64,000 nt of DNA from Rotaria macrura (Eukaryota; Rotifera; Eurotatoria; Philodinida; Philodinidae): contig OENT01000001.1 of the NCBI GenBank assembly GCA_900239685.1, positions 496,001 through 560,000 on the forward strand, given 5' to 3'. Every line of letters begins with the position of its first letter. Position 1 is the stretch's first letter. Under the pieces are notes generated by a model. That model was not told the DNA's origin. It ran no database searches and saw nothing but the letters and a program-made list of their open reading frames with translations. The position numbers and the translations under genes were made by a program. Shown here piece after piece: positions 11,861 to 25,101 of the stretch.

Positions 11861-12526
11861 TTCTCCCATGGGTATTGGCAATAGGTGGAATGATTTAAAG
11901 CTTTTATTGAGAAAAAACCCTGTATTAAAAAGACGTTTCGTTCGAGTTCGGGAAGGACTTTGAGTGGTTGAGGAAAACCTAAGTATAGGACTGTACTATA
12001 ATAATCCTTAGGCCACTCTGGTCTTAATCGGTTCATGAAAAAGTACCCTTCGCGAGCTCTCGTGCCTACAATTGTTATCCATTAAAATGGATTAAAAGGG
12101 CAGCATATGTGAATGAAGTGTATGCACAAGACGATAGAGTCTCAGTTGAGCAATAGACTGATATTCTTTTTGTATTGATCAAAAAACATTGTTCTAGTGA
12201 AACAAGCATTTTTTTCTGGTTAAGTATGACCCTTAAATCCCATTTAATGATCGAATTACGATAAAGAAGCACATTGAGTGATACAATTACGCAAATAGCA
12301 GAACGAAAAAGTCTCCATTTCATGTTTTAATGGTCATTGTTGCTAAATAATTATTGGTTTTCAAATAAAGATCGATAGATCTGTAGAATATTGATGGATC
12401 TCTTCAGGAAAAAAACGAATGAACTCCAACAAATGCCTGATATAAAAGATATTGACATTTTTCCAGAAACCCTTAGGTACCGATGATCGGATTAAGGTCA
12501 AGAGCTCTGTATATGTATATATATAT

Positions 12527-12559
12527 ATTTATTTATTTATTTATTTATTTATTTATTTT
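12527..12559. repeat. (TTTA)n microsatellite
   Basis: About eight copies of TTTA, directly after a short TA run in the spacer 3' of AGTPBP1. Confidence 0.9.
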
Positions 12560-12933
12560 ATGTGTTTCATTATACTATGGCACGCTTACTGTTGTAATAT
12601 TTAACTCGATTATTTTTTAATGTAACATGGAAGCAGAATCTTATGAAGCGGTTCAATTAAAACTTCTTGAGAAATCCATTATCACTGCCTCTTGATTAAC
12701 TTTCAACGTGCACCTATTTACTTAGAATTGTAAACGTTTTTATTTCGCTATCGTTTAATGTATTTTGATGTAGTATTCTAATATCTGGTAAATGATTCAT
12801 ATTCGTTCAGTTTATCGTTCTTTACATGCAAATCGAACAAAACATAGGCGTGACTAAACATTTTTCTTATAGCACAGTTGAGCACAAAAGAGGAACATAA
12901 AGAAAAGTAACAGGCACTTCGTTGTTATTTCGT

Positions 12934-15900
12934 TTAATGAACACCTCCATCTGTTGATGATAGTGAACAATTCGATGATGAGGATGAGGAAGAATCTGTT
13001 GAAGAACTGCGCCTCTTCTCATCACCACTAGGCGTACTAAAACCGAGAGAAAAATATCATTTAAGCAAATGAATTGGTAATATCTCACTGTTTTTCTTGC
13101 GAATAAACTTCATCTGCACCAAAGAACTCTTCGATTGGAACAACGATTTGTGCTGCTTTCAGTTCTTGATCAGATATTTTAATTAGAACTTTACAAAAAT
13201 CGTGGCCAATCATTTGTAGTGTTGCTATTTGTATTTGTAAACCCTACAATCATAGCATTGTTTTGGAAAAACCTCATATTTTCGTTTTCAATTGAACAAC
13301 AAACTTTATATAATCCAACATCAAAACCATTGTAGGTTGCCTCCATTGTATAAGAAAAATCAACTTTAAATTCATCCCAAACAACAATACGAGCGCATCC
13401 TTCTTTTTGTTTTCGCATTGTAAATAAACAACTTTGTAATGCAAAACCTGGCACATCTGCAAATAGTTTTGGAAATAGTTTCGTTATCGTTGAACGATCA
13501 ATAGCTGGACCAAGAAAGTGTAGACGAGGATCATTACCATAGAAGAAAAAATTTTTCTGTCGCGAATGACCATGAAAGTCACAAAAAAGCTAAAAATATA
13601 TAAACATTTAACCTAAACGATGCTAGTGGAAGTTTTTTCATATTATACTGTTATTGGTCGAGAGCAACACATTGAAAGATAGGCGATTAAGCCTTTAGTA
13701 TGGTATATGGTTGGAAATAATGTTGAATTCGGCGATGACCATTGACGATTGAGATCTTTCGTAGCTAACGAACAGCGCTGACTGAAACAAAACAAAAAAA
13801 TGAAACGTAATTTCCTTTTCAAATTCTTATTGTTGAAGTGATCAATCTTAACACGAGAATCAAGTTAGAAGTCATAGTTTAATATTGACAATAGATTTTT
13901 GTGAATTTTAATGAAACTATTAACAAGCCTACGAAAATCCAAGCATTTACTTCTTAGTAAATTACTGATTATAGATTGACAAGAGATCATCATAGTTCCA
14001 ATAAAATAAATATTGATTGATAAAACGATAAGTTACTACTTATAGTATTGTACTCTGGCATAGAAAAACATCTTAATGATTGTTGTAGATGATCATTCGA
14101 ATGGATCTATATATTCTCAAGTTATGTGGCATTCGTACGATAGGATCTTCATATGATATTAAGGCATCAACTAAAATCCTGAAGATAACAAAAATTCGAA
14201 GAAATCATTAACACAATCACATGAGACTCATATTTTTTATTGATACAATCCAGCGGTGTTCATCGTGTTTGTGAATCTGCTACTGCTATGTAGGGGACCT
14301 AGAAGAAAGTTGAATCCCACATCGCTACTACACCCTGATCGATCATAAAGAAATTAGCAGGAACTGCAACGTTGCTGCGAGGATTTTCAAAACATTTTTT
14401 GGAAAATTTTCTCTCATCACTGTACTAAATTGATACTGATAGCACGAATCCTTGAGATTCAGCTAGTCTCTGAGTTTTATACTCATGGTCACTCGAATCC
14501 GTTGAAACCCCATGAAGTTTTCCAACTTTTTGTATGAAGCATCCGCCTGCACAGCTGCTACGATGATAATTTTTAAACATCTCCGGTACTGTTGCCGTAC
14601 TGTGGTGATTTCTCAAAAGTAATACCACTCCCGTACCACCATCAACATGAGTCAGCGGTAGCGGCAGGGCCACCACGGACATCTCTGATACAAGCGATGC
14701 AATTTCTCAAAACTCACCATCCATTAATGACACCATCTGGATTAAGCATGGGAACGATCTAAAATATTTGAATATTTAATTCTACTATATGGATCTGTGT
14801 AAGAAATTTTACTTTAAAAATGTATCGTTCTCGTAAGGTTCGAGCTGCTGGTTCATCACTTAATAAATAATCAATAATTCCTTTCATAATCCATGACGCA
14901 TTCGATTCACCTGGATGTACACGTGCTGTTAGTATGACATATGATCTTTCATCTTTAATTAAAATATTCACATATGCTCGTTGTATCATAAATTCTCTTT
15001 GGATGACTTACGTAATGGTATAGTGAGTTTTTCATTTTGATATAAATCAGTTTGGTTATGAAAATTAGTTATTGTTAGTACAGGACAATCATTACCAGAT
15101 AGTGTTTTACAAAGTACTTGTTGGCGAAAATAAATAGTCGATCGGTCATATGTATTTGACCAGTTAACTATGTCGGTCTAAATTTTGATTAGCGAAAATA
15201 AACAACAAACATTTCAATAGAAAGTTCAACTTGATGCTTTTAGTTGACTTACCATTAATGCTGTATATGTATATGGATAATGATAAGCTATATAGCATAC
15301 ATCATGTGCATAAGTAAATCGTATGTTAAATGTTAATGTGTAATAGATTTTCTTTTTCTTGCCATATGTATTTTTATAATAGGAAACTTTTTCACCTATC
15401 CGTCGCCAGTATGGCTTACCATTGAGTGCATCACAAACACTGAACATAACCGGTTGCATGCCAGCATTAAATTGACTATTGATTTTTTCAAAATTGATTA
15501 TATTAAAACGATACGTTAGATCATGACGCATATTTGATACTTCAAAATAGAACCATTGATGATAACGAAATGTATTTACATCAGGTCGAAGGATAAGATC
15601 ATACTCTTCTTCGGTTACCTGTTGCAAAGAAATGAGTGTGATACAAAAGAATTGAATGGGACAAAATTGTTAATCTTTTTTTTTTACTTGAATCGCTTTT
15701 CTCAGATTGCCACATTCAAATTGAGAATCAAATAGAAGATGGTCAATATTTGATGACCTTTGACATCTGAAATGATATACTTTTTAAATAGACAGATTTG
15801 ACGAACCATCTATCAAGTTGATATAAAACATATCGTGATTCAGACAAGGTCAACAGGCAGTAGAACTACTTCTCTGATATTTCTTGCATCTCATCCATTG

Positions 15901-18900
15901 AAGATTCTAGGTCACCATTCTACTTCTACCTTGAAAATTCAGTTATAAAGAGTTTCAATAATGTAACTTGTCAAGATTAATTTTTCATTAGAACGAAATT
16001 TTTCTGTCAAAAACGATGAATTCTTAAATAATGCACATTATCTATAATATTACATTAAGATATTTCTGATCTCATTTAACAACATTCATCTTCAGATAAT
16101 TTATTTATTTCATTTTGAATTATGTATGTAAAATAAATTTTATCTAGCATCTTACTTAGTTACAGTTTCAAACTACAATAGTAATATTAGATGCATTGCA
16201 CTAAATCTTACAAAAGAACAGAAAATCTATTCAATTTTCATTGTTTGAAAAGGAAAGAATACAAATGATGAATCATAATTTTCTAATATAACTCAGAGTT
16301 GAGTTACATTTGATTTGAGAGATTTTTCAATAAATTTCATTTAAGTGGAATACTATCGATCAAGATATTTATGTTACTCAAATTGTTTTAGTTGTATGGT
16401 AGAGTACATTTATAAAACGTCTACCTTTCTTCATCGTTATTATGTAATGCTGTTGCTGTCGAGCGATCAATCATTGCATCGAAATCATAAACAGTTCGAT
16501 TGAAAATCGATGGTGGATAGAGAATTCGACGAATATCCCCGAGTAATGTTGTTCTACAGAATGATTCGATGTCTTATCGACATAATTAAATAAATGATTT
16601 TCCTAATCTTACCGATTAATTCGTTCGTCAGATTTTTGCATGGGTTCATACCTTGGATAAGATAATACATTAAAAGCATCAGGATAGGCAACTTTCGTAA
16701 ATCTAGAAAAAAAAACAAATCGTTTTTGCAAGTTCTTCTAATGTCATCCTTTTGTCTTTCATACTGATAAACACTTTTAGTAGATTTAGAAAGTATGGAA
16801 TACGTTTGAAAGTATAAATCTGATGGCATACGCCAATAAGAGAATCTCGATTGTGTTGATAATTGTGTTAATGATGATGGTAGAACGTTTCGAAATAATC
16901 TGGATAGGACACTTTCTGTACGTGGATCGACAATGCTTTGCGACATTTTCGAACGAAGCTGTGAAGAACAACAGTTTACACAACCAAAAACAAATGTGAA
17001 AAGTAAGCTGCTATCAACATACCATATAAACAGGATCGACGGTTTCATCAAAGAACTGTTCATATGCTCTAGATAAATCAACTGAATCCCGCTAAAAGAG
17101 CAATACCATTGAAATTGATTGAAATAACAAGTAACACTTACGATTGGTTCTTCACCATTTGGTAAGGGGATAGAAGAATTTGATAAATTTTCTTTATTCG
17201 AACTTTCTTCTTCCTCGTCGTCTTCATCTTCATCAAGGTCGTCTGATTTTGAACTATCTACCATATGAAATATAAACGTAGAAATATTGTTCTTTTTTTG
17301 CATGAATAAAAAAATTTTAAATAGAAATTATTTCATTTGAACAGTTGAAAGGAATGTCTTCGAATATCAACAGATTTGTCTCTGTGTATAGTAAATAGAA
17401 AAATAATTTTGATCTAAATTCAAATGATTTTCAAAACTTATACTTCAATGTTAATTTCAGAATGAATTCCAGAAGACTTGGAATTTTTGAAAACGACAGC
17501 TACGAAAAATTTGACAATACTCATTGTCATTAAAAAATAAATATCAGTTGATTTTAGGTCTCGAATGAAAACTTGTGATTTAGATTAGAATCTTATCCAC
17601 TGAGTTTTGTTCGACATACTGACAATCATTCGGTAATAGCACTACATTTGACATACGTGTGATTGTTAAAGGTTTGTTTTTAAATAATCATCGTATGAAT
17701 AATGTTAAAGTAAAAATGACTTTCTAATTCTCACCTTCATCATCAAGTTCTTCGTCTTCAACAAGACGAATACCATTTTCTTCTGCATCGTCAATATCAG
17801 TAGCATCCAATCCTGCTACTTGACGATATTTATTTCCATGTGTATTTGTTTTCTTTTTCAATGTTGCTTTTTGTTCAGTTTTCTTCTTTTCTAATTTTGT
17901 TCCTTTTGCGGGTTTCGATCGAGTCGATATTGTTGTTGTTGGTGTCGTTGTTGTTGTTATTGATGCAGATTTCGATGCTGATGATGATCTTGTTGTTGCT
18001 GTACCTATTGTTGATTTTGGTCGAAAACGATGTTCACCATTAGTATTTCGTTCATTCGTTGGTACAGCTGATCTGCATTTTTCACGCATCTCATCCAGAT
18101 CTTTGATTACTTGAGGATCTAAATAAATTTCGTCTTCTCTGTAGAAATTAAATATAGAAATCCATTCATACCAGCACTAAGTAATTCATTGGAAACAATG
18201 TAATCATAACCTTGTGGTAGTACATATCTTACTGGACTAAAAGCTGTATCAATAGGTAATTGTTGTTTGGGACAACACTGAAGCATAACTTGACAAGAAA
18301 GATCAAGAAATATACAAAAACTATCATTTGATAAAACATTCATTGCTAATTCATAGAGTAAATAGAAACCATTAGCTTCCAAAAATTGAATACGACCAGC
18401 TTCTGAAAAACATTTTTTGATTTGTTTTTGAAAATGATCATCAATCAATAGAAAAAGAAAAAAATCTTATTCGTAATTGACATACTTGCTTTAACTAAAT
18501 TTAAGAGCACTTTAAGAAGGCCTTCTTTTATTTTAATTGTTCGTAAACGATTCTGTCCTTGCGATTTGTCCATTAGAAAAACTACAGCTAATATGTCACG
18601 GACAATTGTTGTTGATGTTGCACGAGCAGCTAGTTTCTCTTTCGTTTTTGAAAAAAAAAAGAAAAGAAGGATCATGTACGATAGTTTTTTGTTCCATGAT
18701 GAATTATGCTAATGTGCACTTACTAGTCTGAGTAAGATATCGGACAACAGTGATAGATAATTTCTGTAGTTTGGCATGACGTCGATCAAGTGTTAATGCT
18801 AAACGAAGTAATGGTTGTAAACCAGATGCCCGACAAATAGCAGAGGCGGTTATTGCTATTCAAATAAATTGTTTGACTATAGTTGTCATTATCATAGGAT

Positions 18901-20744
18901 AAAAGATTATCTACCGTTTTTTGCATAGATTTTTAAAAGAGTTAAAAGAACCGGACAAACTTTGGCATTATAACTATAAATACGTAATAATCCAATCGTA
19001 CTCGGTATTGTTTTAAATAGACGAGCTTTTAAAGCAAGACGCTTGTCTATAAGCATAGATGAAAATATGTGATTCGTAATAGATGAAATTTACAAACCGT
19101 GATGACCAATAATTGCTAAAACTTGATGAATTTGAAGTGAAATATCTTGCCCTAAACCGCGATCTTCCGCTACCATACGGAGAGTATGCAACAGAAAACT
19201 ACACACATCATTTTTAATTAAAGCTTTCACCAAGGGTCGAGACGATTCTATGAAAACAAAAATAAACAGTATGCATTATCGGCATTGATTCCAATGATAA
19301 GACGATTGAATCGTCACCATTAGCTTTTACGCATATTGATTGACTGATAATATTCACATTAACTACACTAGATAAGAATGGCATATGAATGCTTTAGGAA
19401 AATTATGTTTACTCAAGAATCAAAGCAATTCTCTTACGTGTTAAAACATTTACGTCCGTCTTACTCGGTTTTCTTGGTTAGAGATGTGAAAACCATTCAT
19501 GAAATTTCATATTAGATTATGTTGAAGTTGTCCAATAAATCTTTATTTCAGAAATTGAAATAGAACGTATTCTAAGTGACATCCAAAATATTAATCCGAA
19601 ATAGCCATTTTTAAAATTTTTATTTTTCTTAAATATGAGAAATTCAGTTCATTTAAACAATTTATTTATTATAAAAGCATTTCTCATTACTCGGCAAACG
19701 ATCGTTTAAAAGGAAGTAGTTTACCGAACGTGATTCTACAATGAATCAATTAATTTTCTACTATTTATTTTACGCTAAATAAAAAACCGGATTCTAATCT
19801 TTCATTTATCGATGTAATCAAAGTTACATGTTAACATTGATATGCTTCATTTTTATGTTTATCTCAGCACATATGCTAGAAATGTAGAATATTTCGATTG
19901 ATTTATTCATCCATAAAACATACTTTTGTCACAATCAAGTATTTCGCGTACGATATTGAGTACTTGACCAACAAATTCAAAATCATCTTGAACATTAGAC
20001 ATTGAAAGTAAGAGATCAACAATAACATCAGCATATTTTTCAATGACTTCTGCAGTTGGTTTTTCTTGAAATGATCATATGCACAATAATGTTTGTTCTT
20101 ATCTAATTAACATAAGAATTTACCTGCATAAAAATATTGATTGATTTTTCGAACGGCATAACGAATCTCATCTTTACTATCCGATGCTGATGTCTTATCA
20201 CGTGCTAATGCTTGACTGATACGTGTAAACCATGGTTCAATTCTATAAGAAGGAAAATAAAGATTTAAGTACGTATTCAAGTTTTAGTTTTTACAACTAC
20301 AGATTACTCAATCTTACGAGCACTAATCAATGTTCTTCATCATTATGATATCAAGATTAGTATTTTACTAAAATCATATGTGTTTCATTTACCCGATATA
20401 TGACATGGAACTGTTACTAATACGAGTAAATTAGGTAAACGTTATGAATGATTTCAAAGAAAAATTATTAACAAATCGAAATGATCTACTGGCAAAATCA
20501 TTCTTACAAAAAAATATCAGTTTTCTTCCATCATTTAATCTGTCTAAATCAAAGATATTTAAGAATAATCTATCATGATTCCGGTCTTGCTAATTAAAAT
20601 TTTTCAATAAAACGAAACAAAAATAAATGTCCTAAAGTTGTAAAAACCTATTTTTGAAACTTTTTCACAACTTAGATAAATATTCATGAGGTAATAAATA
20701 AAAGAAAATCTCAAAGACAATACAACGTACTTGACAGGAGGCAT
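12934..20744 (-). CDS. AGTPBP1: Cytosolic carboxypeptidase 1 (tubulin deglutamylase, Nna1/CCP1)
   Basis: An M14 metallocarboxypeptidase that removes C-terminal and side-chain glutamates from tubulin and other proteins. I reconstruct 23 exons from 20731-20744 to 12934-13036, giving about 1,184 residues (human CCP1 has 1,226). N-terminal exons (18172-20242) encode an armadillo-like helical region with [13 protein letters not shown]. Exon 17735-18136 is a Ser/Thr- and Lys-rich linker, followed by an acidic run in 17142-17257. Exon 15253-15618 carries the CCP N-domain ([24 protein letters not shown]). Zinc and catalytic residues are present: HPGE in exon 14813-14976, the His of CDFHGHS in 13305-13589, and the catalytic Glu in SYTMEAT. 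The DLNRQW substrate-Arg motif is kept, but the preceding residues read ATKD where vertebrates have SGED. The C-terminus is serine-rich. One 35-nt intron (14977-15011) is needed to keep frame. Confidence 0.95.
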
Positions 20745-22040
20745 TGAGGATGCTTTGTTAATGGTAATAATAGTTTGTAGACAAGCAAACTGTTGAAATT
20801 CATCAACAAATACAAATAATATAACGACAGATATAATGCGACGGCGAGATGAGAGTAATAATCATAATAATCTACATAGAAAATCTAGAAAAATAGATAG
20901 TCAATGTATTCTATTACTTTAACAACAGCAACTCAGTCTGATACAGCAAATGAGGTCAAACACGGGCAAAGAACGACGATGCTTTTCTCGAGGCGCCAAT
21001 AAGATTTAGGAATCTAAAGACAAAACATGAGTACCAGTGTCAGAATAGCATAATGTATTTGTCTCTGTTTCTACACGCATGCCAATAAATAATGTATGAA
21101 AAACAAATAGCAACGAAGTAGTCTACTCGTTTTCTTTCGTGCATATACAAGATAGGCTTCATTTTCTTTTTTCTGCTTTTTTTTCTAAAATTCAAAGAAC
21201 GGAAAAAAAACGTATAGTAATTCAGTAATACATTCACGAACTGATTTTGTATTCATAAAATATGAGTAATCTTTTGTGTTTCTTTTCTGTTCTGTTCTGT
21301 TCTGTTCTTCTCTTTTTCTAGCCGTATGAAATCATACCATAGAATCTAAACTCTTAAATTATAAATATCGTTCACTAATATATATTATTCAAATATCTCA
21401 CTTGGTACTCTGATGAAGTGTAAATTGATTAGAAGGGGAGAAAACGTCGAATAGAAAGTATATTTATTTAAAAAATCTTAAAATAGAGAAAGCTATATAT
21501 TTCTAGCAAACCCTATAAAAGTTTTCAAGTATACCTACAAATGAATCACCTTGAGTTGTTTTTTATCTATGTATTCTTAATGTCAAATAAACTTAAACAT
21601 AGTGCAATATCTAGACATATATCATCTTATCTATGACTGATAATAACTTGAAAACAAAACTGGAAGACAAGAAATAAGTCTTCATTCATCAGCAACGAAA
21701 ATATAAAAGTCCAATGTTCAGATTTCATTGGAAAAAGTAAAACAAAAAGCAACGGATCCATTTAACTACAAATCACTGTAAATATATATATATTGATTAA
21801 ATCACTTTGGTCGCTAAGCAGACCCTCTTGTTGCCTGGCAGATCGAACTCTATCATATTTTTTCTTTCAAAACTTTTCATTGGCTCTACTATGTTGCCAA
21901 TGAACGGATCTATTTCAGCTGACAAAATTTTATCCTTTGGTTGTTTTTATTGACAGACGAACTGAATTCATATATGTGTATATTGACATCTCATTCACCA
22001 CTTGTCAGATCGATACATTAAAAAATAATAATAACCAATT
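20745..22040. promoter_or_regulatory. Divergent spacer between AGTPBP1 and the adiponectin receptor
   Basis: About 1.3 kb with both genes' promoters by position. It contains a TTCTG-type pentanucleotide run near 21281-21312. No gene or defined promoter element was recognised. Confidence 0.4.
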
Positions 22041-24116
22041 ATGCCAATACCAATCGAACGTATACAAGCTGTGGACAATGAAATTCAACGAAAACATGAT
22101 AGTAGCGACGATAATGATGATGATTATCGTGAAATTCGTCATACAACGGCAATGACACCACCGAATCAAGATTTTTCGTTCTTGAAAAATTCTTCGCATG
22201 CAAAACGTTCCGTTCATTATGATATTGAACAAATGGATAGACAGGAATGTCGACCATTAAGAACCACGCATGAAAATGAATCCTCACTTGATAATGTCCT
22301 ACGTCGGCGATATATTGCACACTGGGGCCTGCCAGGTTAGTTGATCTTTTCCGAGAGTATAATACATATTGAAAGTTTCAGTTAAAGGTTATTCATTAGA
22401 AATAATATCTTTCGGATATAGTTTGTTTTTAAATGTCATGATCTTTTCCATGCTTATCAATGTTCGACGCTTGAAATTTTTACACAAGCGTTATTTACCT
22501 AGAAAATATTTTCCTTAGTCAAGAATGTGATTGACGTCATTGAAAATATTTTTTTCGACCTAATACATATTTTTAATATTCTATGTTTATTTTTCTTACT
22601 TGTAATTATAATAGAATGGCTTGGTGATAATCATTTTTTACTGCAAAAACATCGTCCACCGGCTAATTCTGTTCGTGAATGTCTTATATCAATAGCTTCG
22701 ATACATAGCGAAACAGTTAATATTTGGACACATTTGATCGGGGCATTGTGTGTCGCTGTTACATTCGCACTTTTTCTTATTGATAACCATAGACAGATGG
22801 ATTTAAGTGATTATATATCGTTTAGTGTTTTTTTTATATCTGCCATATTATGTTTAACCTTTTCGACTTTACTTCATGTATTTATCAATTATTCACCGCG
22901 CGTTATGGTTATTGTTTCTAAACTTGATTACATGGGTAAGGAAAATACGTCTAATAATGGAGAAAAATTTTTTGATTGTTTCTAGGGAATATTCTATTTT
23001 AAGGAGAAAAGAAACAGATGATGAATTAAAAATTTTCCATACTCGTTGTCTATACTAAAATATGTCATCGTAAATTATTCGGTTACTATTACATAAAGTA
23101 TCGGTGATACATATATCATGAATAAGATTTCGTATTGCTGTTTTTCTGATTAGAATTGAGCTATTTTAATTTTTTGTAATTACAGCAAAAGTACCCAACT
23201 CAATACATCGAACACATCCATCTTTCCAAATAAAACTTCCGTGTCATTCAATTGAAAACTAAATTTCTAAATATTTATTGTAAGTCTTCAAAAAAAAAAT
23301 AGAAAACTCATGATTAATGGTCCATGAGAAAGGTAACGAGATATACTTTTTTCTATTTTCTGTGCTTCTAAAATAGTTCCGTTTTAAAATACTTCATTGA
23401 GACAGAATTTTTTATTGCAAGTCAATTAAAATTTTATTATTTCTTTTAGGAATAAATATTTTGATATTTGGTTCAATGATTCCAGTAATTCACTACTTAT
23501 TTTATTGCCACTTAAAACTTAAAGCAATATATATTAGTATACTAGTAGCACTTTCTATCGGTTCAATGATTGGCACTAGTAGTGCGGCATGTGCTAAGCC
23601 ACGTTGCCGCCCATTTAAGGCTATACTATTTATTGCTTTAGGTCTTTATGGTATGTCAATATTTTATTTTCTATCTTTTTTCTTCTTACATGGCTTTCTA
23701 TCTAGGTGCCGCTCCAGCAACTCATGCATGTATACTTCACGGCTTTCCACGTATGTTTCAAATGGGATTTTTATATCTTTGTATTATGGCTGTAACCTAT
23801 ATCGGTGGTGGTGTTATCTATGCAGTTCGAGTACCAGAACGATTTTTTCCTGGTAATTAACTTTAAAAATACATATATATATATATATAGATATTTGAAG
23901 TGAGAAATTTTGTTTTTATTCATTTAAGGTCGTTTCGATATTGTTGGACAAAGTCATCAAATATTGCATATTGCTGTTGTTGCTGCTGTTTATTTGCATT
24001 TTTATGGAATATGTTGTTTATTTCATACGGTTATTCGAACTGAACAATGTCTCATGCCCATAACATTAAAACTTGGCGTCACTGATTTATCCATTTCGTC
24101 TACGTCAGTGGAATAA
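22041..24116 (+). CDS. ADIPOR: Adiponectin receptor-like seven-TM protein (PAQR family)
   Basis: PAQR receptors are seven-helix membrane proteins with a zinc-dependent hydrolase-like (ceramidase) core. Five exons: 22041-22335, 22615-22935, 23450-23650, 23706-23852 and 23929-24116. They total 383 residues, and each boundary is phase 1. The first about 95 residues are a hydrophilic cytosolic N-terminus. Family landmarks follow: WLGDNHFLLQKHRPP, HSETVNIWTHL, the zinc His in TFSTLLHVF, SKLDYMG, RVPERFFPGRFDIVGQ and SHQILHI with the two C-terminal zinc histidines. Vertebrate ADIPOR1/2 share all of these. ADIPOR1 versus ADIPOR2 cannot be assigned. The gene is divergent from AGTPBP1 and converges on the YCII gene about 170 bp downstream. 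Confidence 0.93.
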
Positions 24117-24286
24117 TACATATTTATTTATATAAGGAACAACATCAAAATAATTACAAAAAAATTTATGTGATTCTATTTCTACTGTGTAGTTTCGATG
24201 TCTTTCAGTCTCTCGTCTACTTATATTTTTCTCGTTTCAGTCATATGGTTTGCTTGTTTTTGTTCGAATATGATGACTTCATTCTA

Positions 24287-24679
24287 TTAAATTTTCATAA
24301 GGTCATTGTTTAATAAAGCATCGCCGACGACCGCCATATACGGTTTAATGGAATATTTTGTAGCAATCCCATTGATAACATAAGGATCTTGTTTTGCCAG
24401 TTGTTCTATAACATCGACTGACAAGTTACGAAAGATAATTAGAGCACTGGTTGGTGGACTATCGACAGCACCACCTAAAACAACATTTCCTTGTTCAACT
24501 TGTTTACCCATATGAGCCAAATGTGCTTCACGATGTGGTTTTCGTTTTTCAAGTACATCTGTGACATAATCATATTGTAAAATGTAAAGTTTAGCTTGTA
24601 CTGGAGTTGTTGATGCCATTCTTAATCTACAGATAGAATGCTTACCGATAATATGTCGAGCAAAGAAAGATGTCCACAT
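24287..24679 (-). CDS. YCII-domain protein
   Basis: A single-exon gene of 130 residues. After an N-terminal extension of about 20 residues comes the YCII fold: KLYILQYDYV strand, KRKPHREAHLAHM helix with the conserved His residues, GNVVLGGAVDSPPTSALIIF and DPYVINGIATKYSIKPY. The family is a ferredoxin-like fold with a conserved His/Asp pair, and its enzymatic role in animals is not established. The N-terminal extension is basic and could be a mitochondrial presequence. Alternatively, translation may start at the internal Met before ASTTPVQ. The gene converges on the adiponectin receptor gene. Confidence 0.85.
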   Translation of the reverse strand: MWTSFFARHIIGKHSICRLRMASTTPVQAKLYILQYDYVTDVLEKRKPHREAHLAHMGKQVEQGNVVLGGAVDSPPTSALIIFRNLSVDVIEQLAKQDPYVINGIATKYSIKPYMAVVGDALLNNDLMKI

Positions 24680-25101
24680 AAACTCGCTTTATTTTCTCTA
24701 GAATGATGAGGTCTTGCATTTTTTTTTGTCTGTATCGATTTCTTTTTTGGAAACAAACAAAGAAGAGTAACATTTAATCTCAGTTTCACAGCGTTATTCC
24801 TTTTTTTTTCTTAAAACACAAACATGTATAATGAAAAGACATTTTTTTTTAAAACGAATTAACACATAGAACGACACATACATAGATTACTTTTGAGAAT
24901 AAGGACATGATGGCACTGTCTCAACATAAGATTAAATGACCAGAGCAAGAAGAATCCAAACGAAAGTTAATTTTACACAATAGAACAAGACTAAAAACGA
25001 AACGAGTGATTTATAACAATATCTATTGCTTGCGTGTCATCAAAAAATGAGATTCACTTTTAATAACAATACATATTTGTTTATAGGCATGAATGTATAT
25101 T

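Noticed and set aside
17840..18043. Leucine-rich plus-strand frame (hydrophobic, TM-like)
   Set aside because: It is the complement of the Thr/Ser/Lys-rich linker exon of AGTPBP1; the hydrophobicity is a strand artefact.
22005..22320. Minus-strand frames overlapping the first adiponectin-receptor exon
   Set aside because: They are shadows of exon 22041-22335, which is continuous with the receptor core.
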